64,000 bases of DNA from Anaerobacillus alkaliphilus. GTDB lineage: Bacteria; Bacillota; Bacilli; Bacillales; Anaerobacillaceae. Below, piece by piece: positions 8,714-19,003 of this stretch. The translations under genes and the position numbers were made by a program. Under the pieces are notes generated by a model. It had not been told where the DNA came from. It searched no databases and saw only the letters and a program-made list of their open reading frames with translations. Location of the stretch: contig NZ_QOUX01000046.1 of the NCBI RefSeq assembly GCF_004116265.1, forward strand, positions 310,001-374,000, given 5' to 3'. How positions within the stretch are numbered: position 1 is the first letter of the stretch; every line of letters starts with the position of its first letter.

Positions 8714-9613
8714 TTAAGCTCTAGGGTGAAAGTTGTTGTACACATGCTTCAGATGTTCTTTTGTAACATGTGTATATACTTGTGTCGATGACAAATGAGA
8801 ATGCCCTAACAATTCTTGAACACTTCTCATATCAGCACCTTCATTTAGCATGTGTGTTGCAAAAGTATGACGAAGAACATGGGGACTAATATGGTAAGTT
8901 GCTGCAGCTTTCCCAACAATGTCTTCTAATATTTTTCTAACCCCACTTCTTGAAAGTGGCTGACCACGATAGTTCAGGAAAACTCCAAGTTGCTCTTGGT
9001 CGCTATTCTGCAATTTTTTTCTACCGTCATTTATATATGTATATAATGCATCTAGAGCGTAGCTTCCAACTGGTATGTAGCGTTCTTTCCGCCCTTTACC
9101 TAGCACCAAAATAGTCCCAATCTGAAAATCTACATCTTGTATTTTTAAATTACAACATTCACTAACACGAATTCCTGTACCATAAAGGAGTTCAAGTAGT
9201 GCCTGATTTCGCTGGCCCAACGGTGTGGTTAGATCCGAAACAGAAAATAACTTTTTTATTTCATCTTCATATAAAAAAGTCGGTAGCCTAGTTTCCTGTT
9301 TTGGCGTACTTGCTAGAGCAAACGGATTTTCGGTAATGCGTTCCTCTGTCATTAGAAATTTATAGAAACTTCTCATACATGATATTTTCCGTGCAATCGT
9401 TTTTCTTTTGTAGTTGTTCGCATACAACTCCGTTAGGTAAAGCCTCACGAATGCATAAGAAACAGCAGCGTAACTAATTATGCTATGCTGCTTCATGAAA
9501 AATGAGAAATGCTCAATATCTTTTTTGTAATTGTATACAGTATGCTGAGAAACATTTTTCTCAACCTGTAAAAAACGGATAAACGTTTCAATTTCTATTA
9601 CTTGATTTGACAT
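8714..9613 (-). CDS. xerC: Tyrosine recombinase XerC (CodV)
   Basis: XerC, with XerD, resolves chromosome dimers at dif near division. The protein has an N-terminal SAM-like core-binding domain (FIRFLQVEKNVSQHTVYNYKKDI) and a C-terminal catalytic domain with the Arg in TGIRVSE, the HVLRHTFATHML box, LGHSHLSSTQVYTHV, and the nucleophile Tyr within that last motif. The ATG at 9613 follows a GAGGTGAG site. It heads the xerC-hslV-hslU-codY group, the order of the B. subtilis codV-clpQ-clpY-codY operon. No transposase or attachment site lies nearby, so this is the housekeeping copy. Confidence 0.96.
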   Translation of the reverse strand: MSNQVIEIETFIRFLQVEKNVSQHTVYNYKKDIEHFSFFMKQHSIISYAAVSYAFVRLYLTELYANNYKRKTIARKISCMRSFYKFLMTEERITENPFALASTPKQETRLPTFLYEDEIKKLFSVSDLTTPLGQRNQALLELLYGTGIRVSECCNLKIQDVDFQIGTILVLGKGRKERYIPVGSYALDALYTYINDGRKKLQNSDQEQLGVFLNYRGQPLSRSGVRKILEDIVGKAAATYHISPHVLRHTFATHMLNEGADMRSVQELLGHSHLSSTQVYTHVTKEHLKHVYNNFHPRA

Positions 9614-9677
9614 TGCCGTTCTCACCTCACTAGAGCCTCTAAACTTTACCACAAAATTTAGAAAGAAGCAAGTGAAT

Positions 9678-10985
9678 TTACATTTTTTTCACAAAATTCT
9701 GAATTGTATCTAATGCCCTAGTAGCTAACTGTTCATAACGTTCTTTTTTATTTTTGACTCTTGGTTCAATTGGTGGCAATAAACCAAAGTTAGCATTCAT
9801 TGGCTGAAAGTTTTTTTCATTGGCAGTAGTAATATAGTTTGCCATACTTCCAAGCACAGTTTCTTCAGGTAGCACGACCATTTCCTTACCTTGCACAAAT
9901 CTTGCAGCATTAATGCCTGCTAGTAAACCAGCTGCTGCTGATTCAACATAACCTTCAACACCGGTAATTTGTCCTGCGAAAAACAGATCTGGTCTTGCCT
10001 TATATTGATAGGTTGGTAATAATAGCTTTGGCGAATTAATAAATGTATTTCGGTGCATAACCCCATAACGAACAATTTCAGCCTGCTCAAGACCAGGGAT
10101 TAGCTGTAAAACCTCTTTTTGAGGTCCCCATTTTAAATGAGTTTGGAACCCAACAATGTTATAGAGAGTACCTGATTGATTATCCTGTCTTAATTGAACA
10201 ACTGCAAAAGGACGTTTCCCTGTTTTCGGATCTTCTAAGCCTACTGGCTTCATCGGGCCAAACAAAAGCGTCTTTTTTCCTCTACGAGCTAAAACTTCTA
10301 CTGGCATACAACCCTCAAAAAAGATTTCTTTTTCAAATTCTTTTAAAGGGACCGTCTCTGCACTTACTAAAGCATCGTAAAATCTGTCGAATTCCTCTTC
10401 AGTCATTGGACAGTTCAAGTAAGCTGCTTCCCCTTTATCATAGCGTGATTTAAGGTAAGCTTTCTCCCTATCAATACTATCTGCTTCAAGAATTGGAGCC
10501 GCTGCATCGTAGAAGTATAAATAGTCTTCACCTGTTAAGTCCTTTAGTTGTTGAGAGAGCTTCTCTGACGTTAAGGGACCAGAGGCGATTACTGTTGGGC
10601 CTTGCGGTATTTCAGTTATCTCTTCATTAATCACTTCAACGAGTGGGTGATTTTTCACACGCTCTGTCACAAGCCCTGCAAATTCATGACGATCTACAGC
10701 TAACGCTCCACCTGCTGGAACCGCACAATCATCTGCAGATCGGATGATAACTGATTGTAATTGTCTCATCTCTTCTTTCAACACTCCAACTGCATTAGAT
10801 AATGCATTGGATCTCAATGAGTTACTGCATACTAGTTCTGCAAATTTATCTGTATGATGAGCTGGTGTTTGTTTCACAGGTCTCATCTCGTATAATCTAA
10901 CTTTAATTCCGCGTTCGGCTATCTGCCAAGCAGCTTCACTTCCTGCTAAGCCTGCACCAATTACGTTTACTTTAATTTCTGTCAA
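9678..10985 (-). CDS. trmFO: Folate-dependent tRNA (uracil-54-C5) methyltransferase TrmFO (Gid)
   Basis: TrmFO methylates U54 in the tRNA T-loop using methylene-tetrahydrofolate and FAD. The N-terminal dinucleotide-binding motif ([17 protein letters not shown]) is followed by the family segment [24 protein letters not shown] and by [21 protein letters not shown] near the C-terminus. The TTG at 10985 was chosen: it has GGAGG 8 nt upstream and gives [10 protein letters not shown], whereas the upstream in-frame TTG overlaps the binding site. Gene order topA-trmFO-xerC is canonical. Confidence 0.97.
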   Translation of the reverse strand: MTEIKVNVIGAGLAGSEAAWQIAERGIKVRLYEMRPVKQTPAHHTDKFAELVCSNSLRSNALSNAVGVLKEEMRQLQSVIIRSADDCAVPAGGALAVDRHEFAGLVTERVKNHPLVEVINEEITEIPQGPTVIASGPLTSEKLSQQLKDLTGEDYLYFYDAAAPILEADSIDREKAYLKSRYDKGEAAYLNCPMTEEEFDRFYDALVSAETVPLKEFEKEIFFEGCMPVEVLARRGKKTLLFGPMKPVGLEDPKTGKRPFAVVQLRQDNQSGTLYNIVGFQTHLKWGPQKEVLQLIPGLEQAEIVRYGVMHRNTFINSPKLLLPTYQYKARPDLFFAGQITGVEGYVESAAAGLLAGINAARFVQGKEMVVLPEETVLGSMANYITTANEKNFQPMNANFGLLPPIEPRVKNKKERYEQLATRALDTIQNFVKKM

Positions 10986-11044
10986 AATGTATTCCTCCAA
11001 TAAAACATTATACCACTATATTTTTCATAAAGAAGAAGAAACAG

Positions 11045-13114
11045 TTAATTTGTTTCTTCTTCATAATCACATTTTGTACACTGAACGTTAACGCCTTTTT
11101 TCGTCTTTTTCTCAACTAACATCTCATTACACTTTGGACAAGGTCTAGAAATTGGTTTGTCCCAAGAGATAAACTCACAGCTTGGATAGTTATCACAGCC
11201 GAAAAAGGTTCTACGTTTCTTGCTTTTTCTTTCAACGATGTTCCCTTCATGACAAGTAGGACACTTGACACCAATGTCTTTTACGATAGCTTTTGTATTT
11301 CGGCAATCAGGAAAGTTTGAGCAAGCCATAAACTTACCGTATCTTCCCATTTTATAGACCATTTCATGACTACACAGCTCACAATCTTCGCCAGCAGGTT
11401 CATCCTTAATTTCTACTTCTTTCATTTCTTCTTCAGCAATTTGTAAATGTTTCTCAAAATCTTGATAGAAATGGTCAATGATACTAACCCAATTTGTTTG
11501 GCCTTCTTCAATCGAATCGAGATCACTTTCCATTTTAGCAGTAAATTCAACATCCAATATTTCCGGAAAGAACTCACTAATTAACTGTAAGACAATTTCC
11601 CCCAACTCAGTAGGGATAAAACGCTTATCTTCTAAAGCAACATAACCTCTTCGTTGGATCGTATCTAACGTTGGAGCAAAGGTAGATGGTCTACCTATTC
11701 CTAACTCTTCCAAAGTTTTAACCAATCTAGCTTCCGTGTAACGAGGTGGCGGCTGTGTGAAATGCTGATTAGGTTCTATGTTTTCTTTGTCAACCGACAT
11801 ACCTTCTTCAAGATGTGGTAATAACCGATCTTCCTCTTTTTTTCCATCATCATTACCCTCGATATATACCTTCATAAAACCAGGAAATTTAATCTTAGAG
11901 CCTGTTGCTCTAAAAGTAACCCCATTATTATTAATATCAACACTCATGGTATCCAATATTGCAGGTGCCATTAAACTCGCTACTAAACGGTCCCAAATAA
12001 GCTTATATAATCGAAACTGATCTCTACTTAAATAACTTTTTACAAATTTCGGATCTTTAAAAACAGAAGTTGGACGAATTGCTTCATGAGCATCTTGAGC
12101 CTTTTTATCTTTCTTCACTTGTCGCTTTTCAGTTTGAAGATATTCAGCTCCGAAGTTTGTTTGAATGTATTCGTTTACTTCTGCTTGCGCTGTTTCAGAT
12201 ACTCTTGTAGAGTCAGTTCTCATGTATGTAATTAACCCGACAGTACCTTCCTTCCCGATATCAATTCCTTCATAAAGTTGCTGAGCAATCATCATGGTTT
12301 TCTTTGCTCTAAAGTTAAGTTTTCTCGCAGCTTCCTGTTGAAGTGATGATGTCGTAAAAGGTAACACTGGGTTCCGCTTACGTTCCTTTTTGGTAACATT
12401 TTCAACAACGAAAGAGTCATTTAGTCTGCTTAGTACGTCTTTTACATCGTTCTCGGACTTTAACTCTGCTTTCTTTTGATCTATCCCGTAGAATTTAGCT
12501 TCAAAACTGTCTTTTTCTGTTTTAAAGGATGCCGAGATCGACCAATATTCTTCTGGAATAAAGGATTGTACTTCTTTTTCACGATCAATAATCATCTTAA
12601 CGGCAACAGATTGCACTCTTCCTGCACTTAAGCCCTTCTTTACTTTCTTCCATAATAGTGGGCTTATATTATAACCAACTAGCCTATCAAGAACACGTCT
12701 TGCTTGCTGAGCATCGACTAAGTCCATGTTTATTGGCCTTGGTGTTTTGAAAGCATCTTTAATTGCCTGCTTTGTAATTTCGTTGAATACTACGCGACAA
12801 TCTGATTTTTCATCAATTTTTAAACTGTGCGCTAAGTGCCAAGCAATTGCTTCTCCTTCGCGGTCCGGGTCAGCTGCTAAGTAGATTTTCTTTACTTTTT
12901 TAGCTGCAGCTTTTAACTCTTTTAAAATTGGCCCTTTGCCGCGGATTGTAATGTACTTAGGATGAAATCCACCCTCTATATCGACACCCATTTGACTTTT
13001 CGGTAAATCAATGACATGCCCCATAGAAGCTTTTACTATATATTTTTTCCCTAAATACTTCCCAATTGTTTTTGCTTTAGCGGGAGATTCAACGATCACT
13101 AAGTAATCTGCCAT
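11045..13114 (-). CDS. topA: DNA topoisomerase I
   Basis: Type IA topoisomerase that relaxes negative supercoils. The N-terminal TOPRIM domain ([31 protein letters not shown]) is followed by the catalytic core, with the active tyrosine in [12 protein letters not shown] (about residue 296). Three C-terminal four-cysteine zinc ribbons follow (CELC/CSNFPDC, CPTC/CDNYPSC, CPKC/CTKC). The ATG at 13114 follows GGGGGAGG, so an apparent 24-residue upstream extension is rejected. It is the first gene after dprA and a 194-nt gap. Confidence 0.98.
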   Translation of the reverse strand: MADYLVIVESPAKAKTIGKYLGKKYIVKASMGHVIDLPKSQMGVDIEGGFHPKYITIRGKGPILKELKAAAKKVKKIYLAADPDREGEAIAWHLAHSLKIDEKSDCRVVFNEITKQAIKDAFKTPRPINMDLVDAQQARRVLDRLVGYNISPLLWKKVKKGLSAGRVQSVAVKMIIDREKEVQSFIPEEYWSISASFKTEKDSFEAKFYGIDQKKAELKSENDVKDVLSRLNDSFVVENVTKKERKRNPVLPFTTSSLQQEAARKLNFRAKKTMMIAQQLYEGIDIGKEGTVGLITYMRTDSTRVSETAQAEVNEYIQTNFGAEYLQTEKRQVKKDKKAQDAHEAIRPTSVFKDPKFVKSYLSRDQFRLYKLIWDRLVASLMAPAILDTMSVDINNNGVTFRATGSKIKFPGFMKVYIEGNDDGKKEEDRLLPHLEEGMSVDKENIEPNQHFTQPPPRYTEARLVKTLEELGIGRPSTFAPTLDTIQRRGYVALEDKRFIPTELGEIVLQLISEFFPEILDVEFTAKMESDLDSIEEGQTNWVSIIDHFYQDFEKHLQIAEEEMKEVEIKDEPAGEDCELCSHEMVYKMGRYGKFMACSNFPDCRNTKAIVKDIGVKCPTCHEGNIVERKSKKRRTFFGCDNYPSCEFISWDKPISRPCPKCNEMLVEKKTKKGVNVQCTKCDYEEETN

Positions 13115-13308
13115 ATTGTGTTTCCTCCCCCTTAGAGGTATTTTAAAATCTTCCCTATTATTAACCACTATTTTGCATTTTGTCAAACATAATTATGAAT
13201 ATCTTCTCATACTTTTGAGACAAATGACAATAAAGGTAATAAATTCAAGCTTTTTAGAATTATAAAAAAATTAAATTTTTTTCAGTTTATTAGCTCTATT
13301 ATATACGT

Positions 13309-14169
13309 TTACAATTCATTTAAAACATCATCGCTACATTTTGTCAACATAGCACCTTGTTGAATTAACCAATGAGTTCCTTCTGAACGATCATCTAGAA
13401 TTGACCCTGGAACAGCAAATACTTCACGTCCTTGTTGCAGAGCCAAATCTGCTGTAATTAATGATCCACTTTTTTTTCTTGCCTCAACGACTAAAGTGCC
13501 CCTGCTTAAGCCACTTATTATTCGATTTCTTAAAGGGAAATTCCATTTAGTAGGAGGTGTATTTGGAGAAAATTCTGAGATTAGCAATTGTTTGGAAGCT
13601 ATATCTGATGCTAAATTTCGGTGACAATGAGGATAAATATGGTTGAAACCTGACCCAAGTACTGCAATTGTTTTGCCGTTATTCATGATTGAAAGTGTAT
13701 GAGCCCTTCCGTCTATACCTACGGCTAAACCACTGACTATCACCCAGTTATCATGTATTAGAGGAAGAACAATTTTTTCTAAGCTTAATAAACCATTTCG
13801 AGAAGGATCTCTTGTTCCTATGACACTTAGTTTTCTCTTATTGGAAAGTAATGATACATCACCTTTACAATACAGGACCCAAGGTGGATCATAAATTTCT
13901 TTTAGTAAGTTTGGATAATCAGAGTCGAAAATGGTCACCACATGAATATCATTATTCCGATAATGTTCAACAATATTTTCATTGTTTTTCAAGTCATCAA
14001 TAAAGGTCAAAAGCTGTTTGGGTTTCATAGAAAAATAACGTTCTAACTCGTCTTTCCTTAGTGTTATAACTCTCTTCAAAGTAGGATCGAAATCAAGAAA
14101 CTTCTTTAATAGTACCCATGTGACCCCTCTGCAAGCATGGATTTGAATAAGTCTTTCCCTAAAACTCAT
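13309..14169 (-). CDS. dprA: DNA-processing protein DprA (Smf)
   Basis: DprA loads RecA on single-stranded DNA during natural transformation. The Rossmann-like core is visible: KLSVIGTRDPSRNGL, then IVSGLAVGIDGRAHTLSI and VLGSGFNHIYPHCHR, with ISEFSPNTPPTKWNFPLRNRIISGLS and VFAVPGS further on. At 286 residues it is near normal size, lacking a C-terminal winged-helix extension found in some homologues. It starts 72 nt after sucD, with the sucD terminator between them. Confidence 0.95.
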   Translation of the reverse strand: MSFRERLIQIHACRGVTWVLLKKFLDFDPTLKRVITLRKDELERYFSMKPKQLLTFIDDLKNNENIVEHYRNNDIHVVTIFDSDYPNLLKEIYDPPWVLYCKGDVSLLSNKRKLSVIGTRDPSRNGLLSLEKIVLPLIHDNWVIVSGLAVGIDGRAHTLSIMNNGKTIAVLGSGFNHIYPHCHRNLASDIASKQLLISEFSPNTPPTKWNFPLRNRIISGLSRGTLVVEARKKSGSLITADLALQQGREVFAVPGSILDDRSEGTHWLIQQGAMLTKCSDDVLNEL

Positions 14170-14204
14170 ATCTTCACACCCTTTTGTAAAATAGTATCAA
14201 GATC

Positions 14205-14233
14205 AAAAAATAACGGCCTCAAAAAGAGGCCGC
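14205..14233 (-). terminator. Terminator downstream of sucD
   Basis: A 7-bp GC-rich stem CGGCCTC/GAGGCCG (14214-14220 and 14226-14232) with an AAAAA loop is followed on the minus strand by a T-run after two bases. It separates sucCD from dprA. Confidence 0.85.
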
Positions 14234-14241
14234 ATTCCTTA

Positions 14242-15147
14242 CTACTTATGAGTGATACACTTTTCTAAGATGTTGTTTTCAACTAAAGCTGCTACTAATG
14301 TTTCGCCCATTACAGATGGAGTTGGCGCTACTTTGACACCACAACTTTCAAGTGTTTTAATCTTTTCAGCTGCAGTTCCTTTTCCTCCCGAAATGATTGC
14401 ACCAGCGTGCCCCATTCTTTTTCCTGGAGGTGCAGTTTGCCCACCGATAAAGCCAACGACAGGCTTCTTCATGTTTGCTTTAATCCATTCTGCTGCTTCT
14501 TCTTCTGCAGTACCACCGATTTCACCAATCATAATAACTGCATACGTATCTTCATCTTCATTAAATAAATTTAATACATCAATAAAGTTTGTACCGTTAA
14601 CTGGGTCCCCACCAATACCAACAGCAGTAGATTGACCAATACCTCTAGTAGATAGCTGGTGTACAGCTTCATACGTTAGTGTTCCTGATCGAGACACAAC
14701 ACCAACATGGCCTTTTTTATGAATGTAACCAGGCATAATTCCGATTTTGCATTCATCAGGAGTAATAACACCTGGGCAGTTAGGACCGATTAAACGTGTA
14801 TTCTTGCCTTCCATATAACGTTTAACGTTGACCATATCTAAAACAGGGATACCTTCTGTAATACAAATCACTAGATCTAAACCTGCATCAACAGCTTCCA
14901 TAATTGCGTCTGCCGCAAACGCTGGTGGTACATATACTACAGAAGCATTTGCTCCAGTAGCCTTCACTGCATCTTCTACTGTATTAAAAACAGGAATACC
15001 TTCAATTTCAGTTCCACCTTTACCTGGTGTTACTCCACCTACGATATTTGTCCCGTACTCAACTGCTTGTTTCGTATGAAAAAGGCCTGTAGCCCCTGTA
15101 ATTCCTTGAACAATTACCTTTGTATCTTTATTAATTAGGATACTCAT
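14242..15147 (-). CDS. sucD: Succinyl-CoA synthetase, alpha subunit
   Basis: SucD binds CoA and carries the phosphorylated histidine of the TCA-cycle enzyme that interconverts succinyl-CoA and succinate with nucleotide triphosphate formation. Visible motifs are the CoA-binding Rossmann start ([15 protein letters not shown]), [10 protein letters not shown], and the active histidine in [14 protein letters not shown] (about residue 247). The 301-residue length is normal. It follows sucC by 16 nt, and a terminator closes the pair. Confidence 0.98.
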   Translation of the reverse strand: MSILINKDTKVIVQGITGATGLFHTKQAVEYGTNIVGGVTPGKGGTEIEGIPVFNTVEDAVKATGANASVVYVPPAFAADAIMEAVDAGLDLVICITEGIPVLDMVNVKRYMEGKNTRLIGPNCPGVITPDECKIGIMPGYIHKKGHVGVVSRSGTLTYEAVHQLSTRGIGQSTAVGIGGDPVNGTNFIDVLNLFNEDEDTYAVIMIGEIGGTAEEEAAEWIKANMKKPVVGFIGGQTAPPGKRMGHAGAIISGGKGTAAEKIKTLESCGVKVAPTPSVMGETLVAALVENNILEKCITHK

Positions 15148-15163
15148 ATACTCTCCCGCCCTT

Positions 15164-16324
15164 CTATTTAACTAGAGATACGATCTTTTCTGCTCCATCA
15201 GCCATCGAATCAGCAGAAGTAATATTTAATCCAGACTCTTCTAGAATTTTCTTTCCTAATTCTACGTTTGTTCCTTCAAGACGTACTACTAACGGTAGAC
15301 TTAAGCCAACCTGTTTTGTCGCCTCTACTACACCATTAGCAATAATGTCACACTTCATAATTCCACCAAAAATATTTACAAAAATTCCTTTTACATTTTG
15401 GTCTGAAAGAATGATTTTAAATGCTTCTGTTACTTTCTCAGCAGTGGCACCGCCCCCAACATCAAGGAAGTTAGCTGGGTCACCATTATAGTGCTTAATG
15501 ATGTCCATTGTTGCCATTGCAAGCCCTGCACCATTAACCATACAACCGATATTACCATCTAATGAGATGTAGCTTAAATCATATTTAGAAGCTTCAATTT
15601 CTTTTACATCCTCTTCGTCTAAATCGCGATATTCAACGATATCTTTATGACGGTATAGAGCATTTGAATCGAAGTTAAACTTAGCATCTAATGCCATAAC
15701 ACGCCCATCACCAGTTGTTACTAGTGGATTAATCTCAGCAATCGAACAATCTTTTTCAACAAACACTTTATAAAGACCCATCATGAACTTAACAGCTTGA
15801 TTGACAAGTTCTTTTGGAATGTTAATGTTGAAAGCAAGTCTTCTTGCTTGGAAACTTGTTAACCCTACTACTGGATCTACTACTTCTTTAAAAATCTTCT
15901 CAGGCGTTTGTTCAGCCACTTCCTCAATTTCAGTTCCGCCTTCTTCAGAAGCCATCATTACAACACTAGAAGTTGCTCGGTCTAAAACTAAACCAATATA
16001 ATATTCTTTTTGAATATCGCATCCTTCTTCGATAAGTAAACGCTTAACTTCTTTTCCTTCAGGACCTGTTTGGTGAGTAACTAATGTTTTTCCTAGGATC
16101 TCACTAGCATATGTACGAACCTCATCAATACTTTTTGCTACCTTTACTCCACCTGCTTTTCCTCTTCCACCTGCATGGATTTGCGCTTTTACAACAGTTA
16201 CTTTTGAACCAAGCTCTTTTGCCGCTTCAACTGCCTCATCTACTGTAAATGCTACTTTTCCGTTAGGTACGCTTACGCCGTACTTACGCAGGATTTCTTT
16301 ACCTTGATACTCGTGGATATTCAT
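15164..16324 (-). CDS. sucC: Succinyl-CoA synthetase, beta subunit (ADP-forming type)
   Basis: SucC is the nucleotide- and succinate-binding subunit, with an N-terminal ATP-grasp fold ([32 protein letters not shown]) and a C-terminal CoA-ligase fold ([36 protein letters not shown]). The start at 16324 follows TAGGAGG 8 nt upstream; an upstream extension is rejected. The gap before it holds the terminator of the ylqG/H group and presumably the sucCD promoter, for which I found no confident -35/-10 pair. Confidence 0.98.
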   Translation of the reverse strand: MNIHEYQGKEILRKYGVSVPNGKVAFTVDEAVEAAKELGSKVTVVKAQIHAGGRGKAGGVKVAKSIDEVRTYASEILGKTLVTHQTGPEGKEVKRLLIEEGCDIQKEYYIGLVLDRATSSVVMMASEEGGTEIEEVAEQTPEKIFKEVVDPVVGLTSFQARRLAFNINIPKELVNQAVKFMMGLYKVFVEKDCSIAEINPLVTTGDGRVMALDAKFNFDSNALYRHKDIVEYRDLDEEDVKEIEASKYDLSYISLDGNIGCMVNGAGLAMATMDIIKHYNGDPANFLDVGGGATAEKVTEAFKIILSDQNVKGIFVNIFGGIMKCDIIANGVVEATKQVGLSLPLVVRLEGTNVELGKKILEESGLNITSADSMADGAEKIVSLVK

Positions 16325-16523
16325 CGTCCATCCTCCTATCAAATGCAATTCATAGTAATGTTTGCCTCATCGACTAACCGCTCAGTCTAGTGCAAACTAA
16401 TAATCTAATAAAACATAGATTACTCACAACTTAATTTATTCGACAACACTATTCTTAAATCCTCTATTTTCAAAAAAAGTTACGAAAATGTTTGAAAAAT
16501 AGTATTGCAATTACATTATACAT

Positions 16524-16559
16524 AAAAAAAGCAGAAAATACACTTTTCCTGCTTTTTTT
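16524..16559. terminator. Bidirectional-looking terminator between the ylqGH group and sucC
   Basis: A-rich arm, a stem around GCAG/CTGC with one bulge, and a T-rich arm on both strands. On the minus strand it ends the transcript that contains ylqG, ylqH and two small genes. Confidence 0.8.
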
Positions 16560-16598
16560 ACATTTTTCTTTATAATTTGCCAGTTTATCCAAAAACCT

Positions 16599-16856
16599 TC
16601 AGTCTTTTTTCGTTTTTCCACCTCGAAAATTCCCATAGCTAACATTTAATGTAGGGTGCATAAACATATGATAAGGATGCTCTTTTTTTGCACTAACCTC
16701 CTCACAATACTCATCATCGAAAAGGTCAATTTGTTCCAATGGAGAATTTTCTTCCTGCGCCCAATAATCACCGGACATTACAGCTGGATCGACGTCAACA
16801 CTCCAATTATCGAGAGGAGTGTGGGGGTTTGGATTGAAGTTTCTTTGCTTTTTCAT
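16599..16856 (-). CDS. Small acidic protein of unknown function (85 residues)
   Basis: Not recognised. The product begins MKKQRNFNPNPHTPLD and is rich in Asp/Glu in the middle (DLFDDEYCEEVS), with His, Tyr and Gly residues and a basic Lys tail at the end. No signal peptide or membrane segment is visible. The start is inferred from an ATG with GTGG 6 nt upstream; a longer reading to 16895 has no better site. It overlaps the preceding small gene by about 50 nt in another frame and lies before a terminator, so it is probably co-transcribed with ylqG and ylqH. It may be a lineage-specific gene. Confidence 0.5.
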   Translation of the reverse strand: MKKQRNFNPNPHTPLDNWSVDVDPAVMSGDYWAQEENSPLEQIDLFDDEYCEEVSAKKEHPYHMFMHPTLNVSYGNFRGGKTKKD

Positions 16857-17007
16857 TTTTTTCCACTTTTCCTTTCGGTTTCTTATTGCGTCCAATTTCC
16901 GCTATAACCTCTTTTTCCACCATTGGACGATGAATACCAAATTCTTCGGCTATTTCCTCACCCGAAAAATGATGCTGTAAAAAATGCTGCAGATTTAATA
17001 TTTCCAT
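16807..17007 (-). CDS. Small helix-turn-helix-like protein of unknown function (66 residues)
   Basis: Not recognised as a named family. The N-terminal 40 residues (LQHFLQHHFSGEEIAEEFGIHRPMVEKEV) read like a short helix-turn-helix with the pattern GEEIAEEFGI followed by a possible recognition helix. The remaining tail is very rich in lysine and probably disordered. The ATG at 17007 follows GGGAAGG. It lies 80 nt after ylqH and overlaps the next small gene. It could be a small DNA- or RNA-binding protein; that is inference from composition only. Confidence 0.55.
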   Translation of the reverse strand: MEILNLQHFLQHHFSGEEIAEEFGIHRPMVEKEVIAEIGRNKKPKGKVEKNEKAKKLQSKPPHSSR

Positions 17008-17087
17008 AAAAAAACACCTTCCCCGTAAAAGTATGATGTAGGTATAGTCTACCCAAAACAGTGACATTTACGATAAGGTGTTAAAAG

Positions 17088-17357
17088 TTAGGAATTTTTA
17101 TCTATTCGGTATATGAAAGCAAAGACTTCCGCTACTACTTCATAGAGTTGTTCAGGAATCGCCTCATTAACTTCTAGTTGGCTTAAAAGACTAACAAGAC
17201 TTGAGTCTTCCTGGATCGGAATATTATGTTTTATTGCCTCTTTAATCAATTCATCTGCAACAAAGCCTTTTCCTTTGGCAAGTATTTTAGGAGCACTATC
17301 CTTTTCTGAATGGTAAGAAAGGGCAACCGCCTGTTTTCTGTCTATTTCTTGCTTCAT
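17088..17357 (-). CDS. ylqH: FlhB C-terminal-domain-like protein YlqH
   Basis: The 89-residue protein matches only the C-terminal cytoplasmic part of FlhB/YscU, the piece normally produced by self-cleavage at Asn-Pro-Thr-His. It starts just beyond that site (KQAVALSYHSEKDSAPKILAKGKGF) and continues through GIPIQED and IPEQLYEVVAEVFAFIYRI. It lacks the membrane domain and the NPTH motif. Its ATG overlaps the ylqG stop by 4 nt, so the two are coupled. Similar solo domains are called FlhX in some bacteria and can replace the FlhB fragment; whether this one acts in flagellar secretion is not known from the sequence. Confidence 0.9.
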   Translation of the reverse strand: MKQEIDRKQAVALSYHSEKDSAPKILAKGKGFVADELIKEAIKHNIPIQEDSSLVSLLSQLEVNEAIPEQLYEVVAEVFAFIYRIDKNS

Positions 17358-18973
17358 ATCCGAATATCAACTCCTTGATACTGTCTTTGGTTTTGATAGT
17401 AAGTTTGACCTGGAAGAGTTCTGTTCTGATTACTTTGACTCTCAATGATAGGTTGGGTCCATTTTACAGAAGACAGCTTATAATTAAGTTGACTAAGGGC
17501 CTCTTTTAAGTGCGGCTGGAATGCGTTAAGTAGGTTTATCGGTTTTTCTCGTTCATTGATTACATGTAAGGAAACAATTCGAGCCTGAATCTGAACATCG
17601 ATAATTGTCTCTTTTATATTTCCAAGATTTAAATAAAACAAGATCCTACAGTGGTCTGGATTTAACTTACCAGTTTGGTCCTTTTTTCCTTCCCATTGAA
17701 CAGTTAAATCTGTAGCTTTACCAAATAATTTAAGGGGCACCATTACTGCATAATGGGCAATAGGACCCTCCTGATTTGCTGAGAGTAACTGCTGTCCAGT
17801 AATTCTGTTTATTATAAGATCCATTTTTTCTTGGATGCTTGAGGGCAACTGAAGCTCCTGTGCTTTTAATAGAAGAGATTTCAGTTGCAACAGTTGACTC
17901 TCATTTCCTTCATTACGTTGGAAGTATTGACCCATATCTCGCTCATACTGATATCCGATACGATTAATAATACCAGATAACTGACTAGCTAATGACGTAG
18001 ATATATCACTTTTACTACTGTCAGAATTCCCCAAGGCTGAGAGCAACTGCTGGAGCTGCTGTTCGCCACGAACACCTTTCTCTACAACTATTTTCGAAAG
18101 GAGTTCGCCAACTCGTCCTCTATTTATTTCTAGTAAAATTTGTTCTTTTGTAAATGTTGGCCATATCTGTTTCAAATCCTCGTTAGAAGCTTTCACCAAC
18201 ATCTCCTTAATCTGTGATAAAAATTGTTCTGGAGTGGTTTGTTTATCAATTACTCCTAGTTTTTGAAGTGCTAATTGAGCTTCTGGCGACTGATTATTTG
18301 TTGGACTTTCCGAAAAAACTATGTTTTGCTGGTCAACCTGTACATTCATTTTACTTATCATAGTTTGAAGAAATTGATGTAGTTGTTGAATGGCTGGTTC
18401 TTTCCTCTGCTGAGCCGAAAGTAACGCTGAGAGTTCTTCAAGATTACTAGCTAAGCCTTCCCCTTTACTCAAGCTACTAACCGCTGAAAACGTAGCAGCA
18501 GATATTGGCAAGTTCCTTTCTATTAGAAACCTTAAAATCGACAATCCTTCAGCGTCAATGTTTCCTGAACGATGCAATACTTCAGCCCCTAAGATAATAT
18601 GTTCACGAGTAAAAGGAATGTCTTTGCTTGCCAAGTGCTTAATAATCATCTCGTTAAGTTTTGAATGATTTAAACCTAATTGTCTTAAGATGTCTTCGTT
18701 TTCTTTAGCTGCGTATTTAAAGCCTTCAATTACCTTTAATTCAGGTAATCCTTCACTAGGTTGTACCTGAAACCAATAACGATTTCCTGCAGTTAAAGCC
18801 GCTTCTAGCTTCGCAGTGAGTGTTAGGCCGCCTAATTGCAAGGAAGCTAACTGTCCTGGGTAAAGTTTAAGTATCTTACCTTTAAAAATTTGTCCAGATT
18901 GTAAGTTTATCGTTTTTTGATGGATCGGATCCAATCCTTTTAGTAAAGAGTGAACTATATTTGTTCGAAACAA
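17354..18973 (-). CDS. ylqG: YlqG-like large protein with FliK-like C-terminal region
   Basis: A 539-residue, glutamine- and leucine-rich protein with no signal peptide or membrane segment. The N-terminal 100 residues contain a beta-rich segment (GKILKLYPGQLASLQLGGLTLTAKLE). The middle is helical and low in conserved motifs. The last 120 residues (hydrophobic strand-rich VMVPLKLFGKATDLTVQWEG, then ARIVSLHVINEREKP and LLNAFQPHLKEALSQLNYKL) resemble the C-terminal domain of flagellar hook-length protein FliK. The start is TTG with GGAGGTG 7 nt upstream. It is coupled to ylqH by a 4-nt overlap. Confidence 0.8.
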   Translation of the reverse strand: MFRTNIVHSLLKGLDPIHQKTINLQSGQIFKGKILKLYPGQLASLQLGGLTLTAKLEAALTAGNRYWFQVQPSEGLPELKVIEGFKYAAKENEDILRQLGLNHSKLNEMIIKHLASKDIPFTREHIILGAEVLHRSGNIDAEGLSILRFLIERNLPISAATFSAVSSLSKGEGLASNLEELSALLSAQQRKEPAIQQLHQFLQTMISKMNVQVDQQNIVFSESPTNNQSPEAQLALQKLGVIDKQTTPEQFLSQIKEMLVKASNEDLKQIWPTFTKEQILLEINRGRVGELLSKIVVEKGVRGEQQLQQLLSALGNSDSSKSDISTSLASQLSGIINRIGYQYERDMGQYFQRNEGNESQLLQLKSLLLKAQELQLPSSIQEKMDLIINRITGQQLLSANQEGPIAHYAVMVPLKLFGKATDLTVQWEGKKDQTGKLNPDHCRILFYLNLGNIKETIIDVQIQARIVSLHVINEREKPINLLNAFQPHLKEALSQLNYKLSSVKWTQPIIESQSNQNRTLPGQTYYQNQRQYQGVDIRI

Positions 18974-19003
18974 TCACTTCACCTCCACGACATGGATATA
19001 CAT

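Noticed and set aside
8714-9613. Integrase of a mobile element
   Set aside because: Sequence motifs and the codV-clpQ-clpY-codY order identify the housekeeping XerC; no element ends nearby.
13115-13186. 24-residue N-terminal extension of TopA
   Set aside because: The strong GGGGGAGG site and the family start [15 protein letters not shown] support 13114.
14252-14635. Plus-strand ORF opposite sucD
   Set aside because: Shadow of the sucD reading frame with no binding site or recognisable product.
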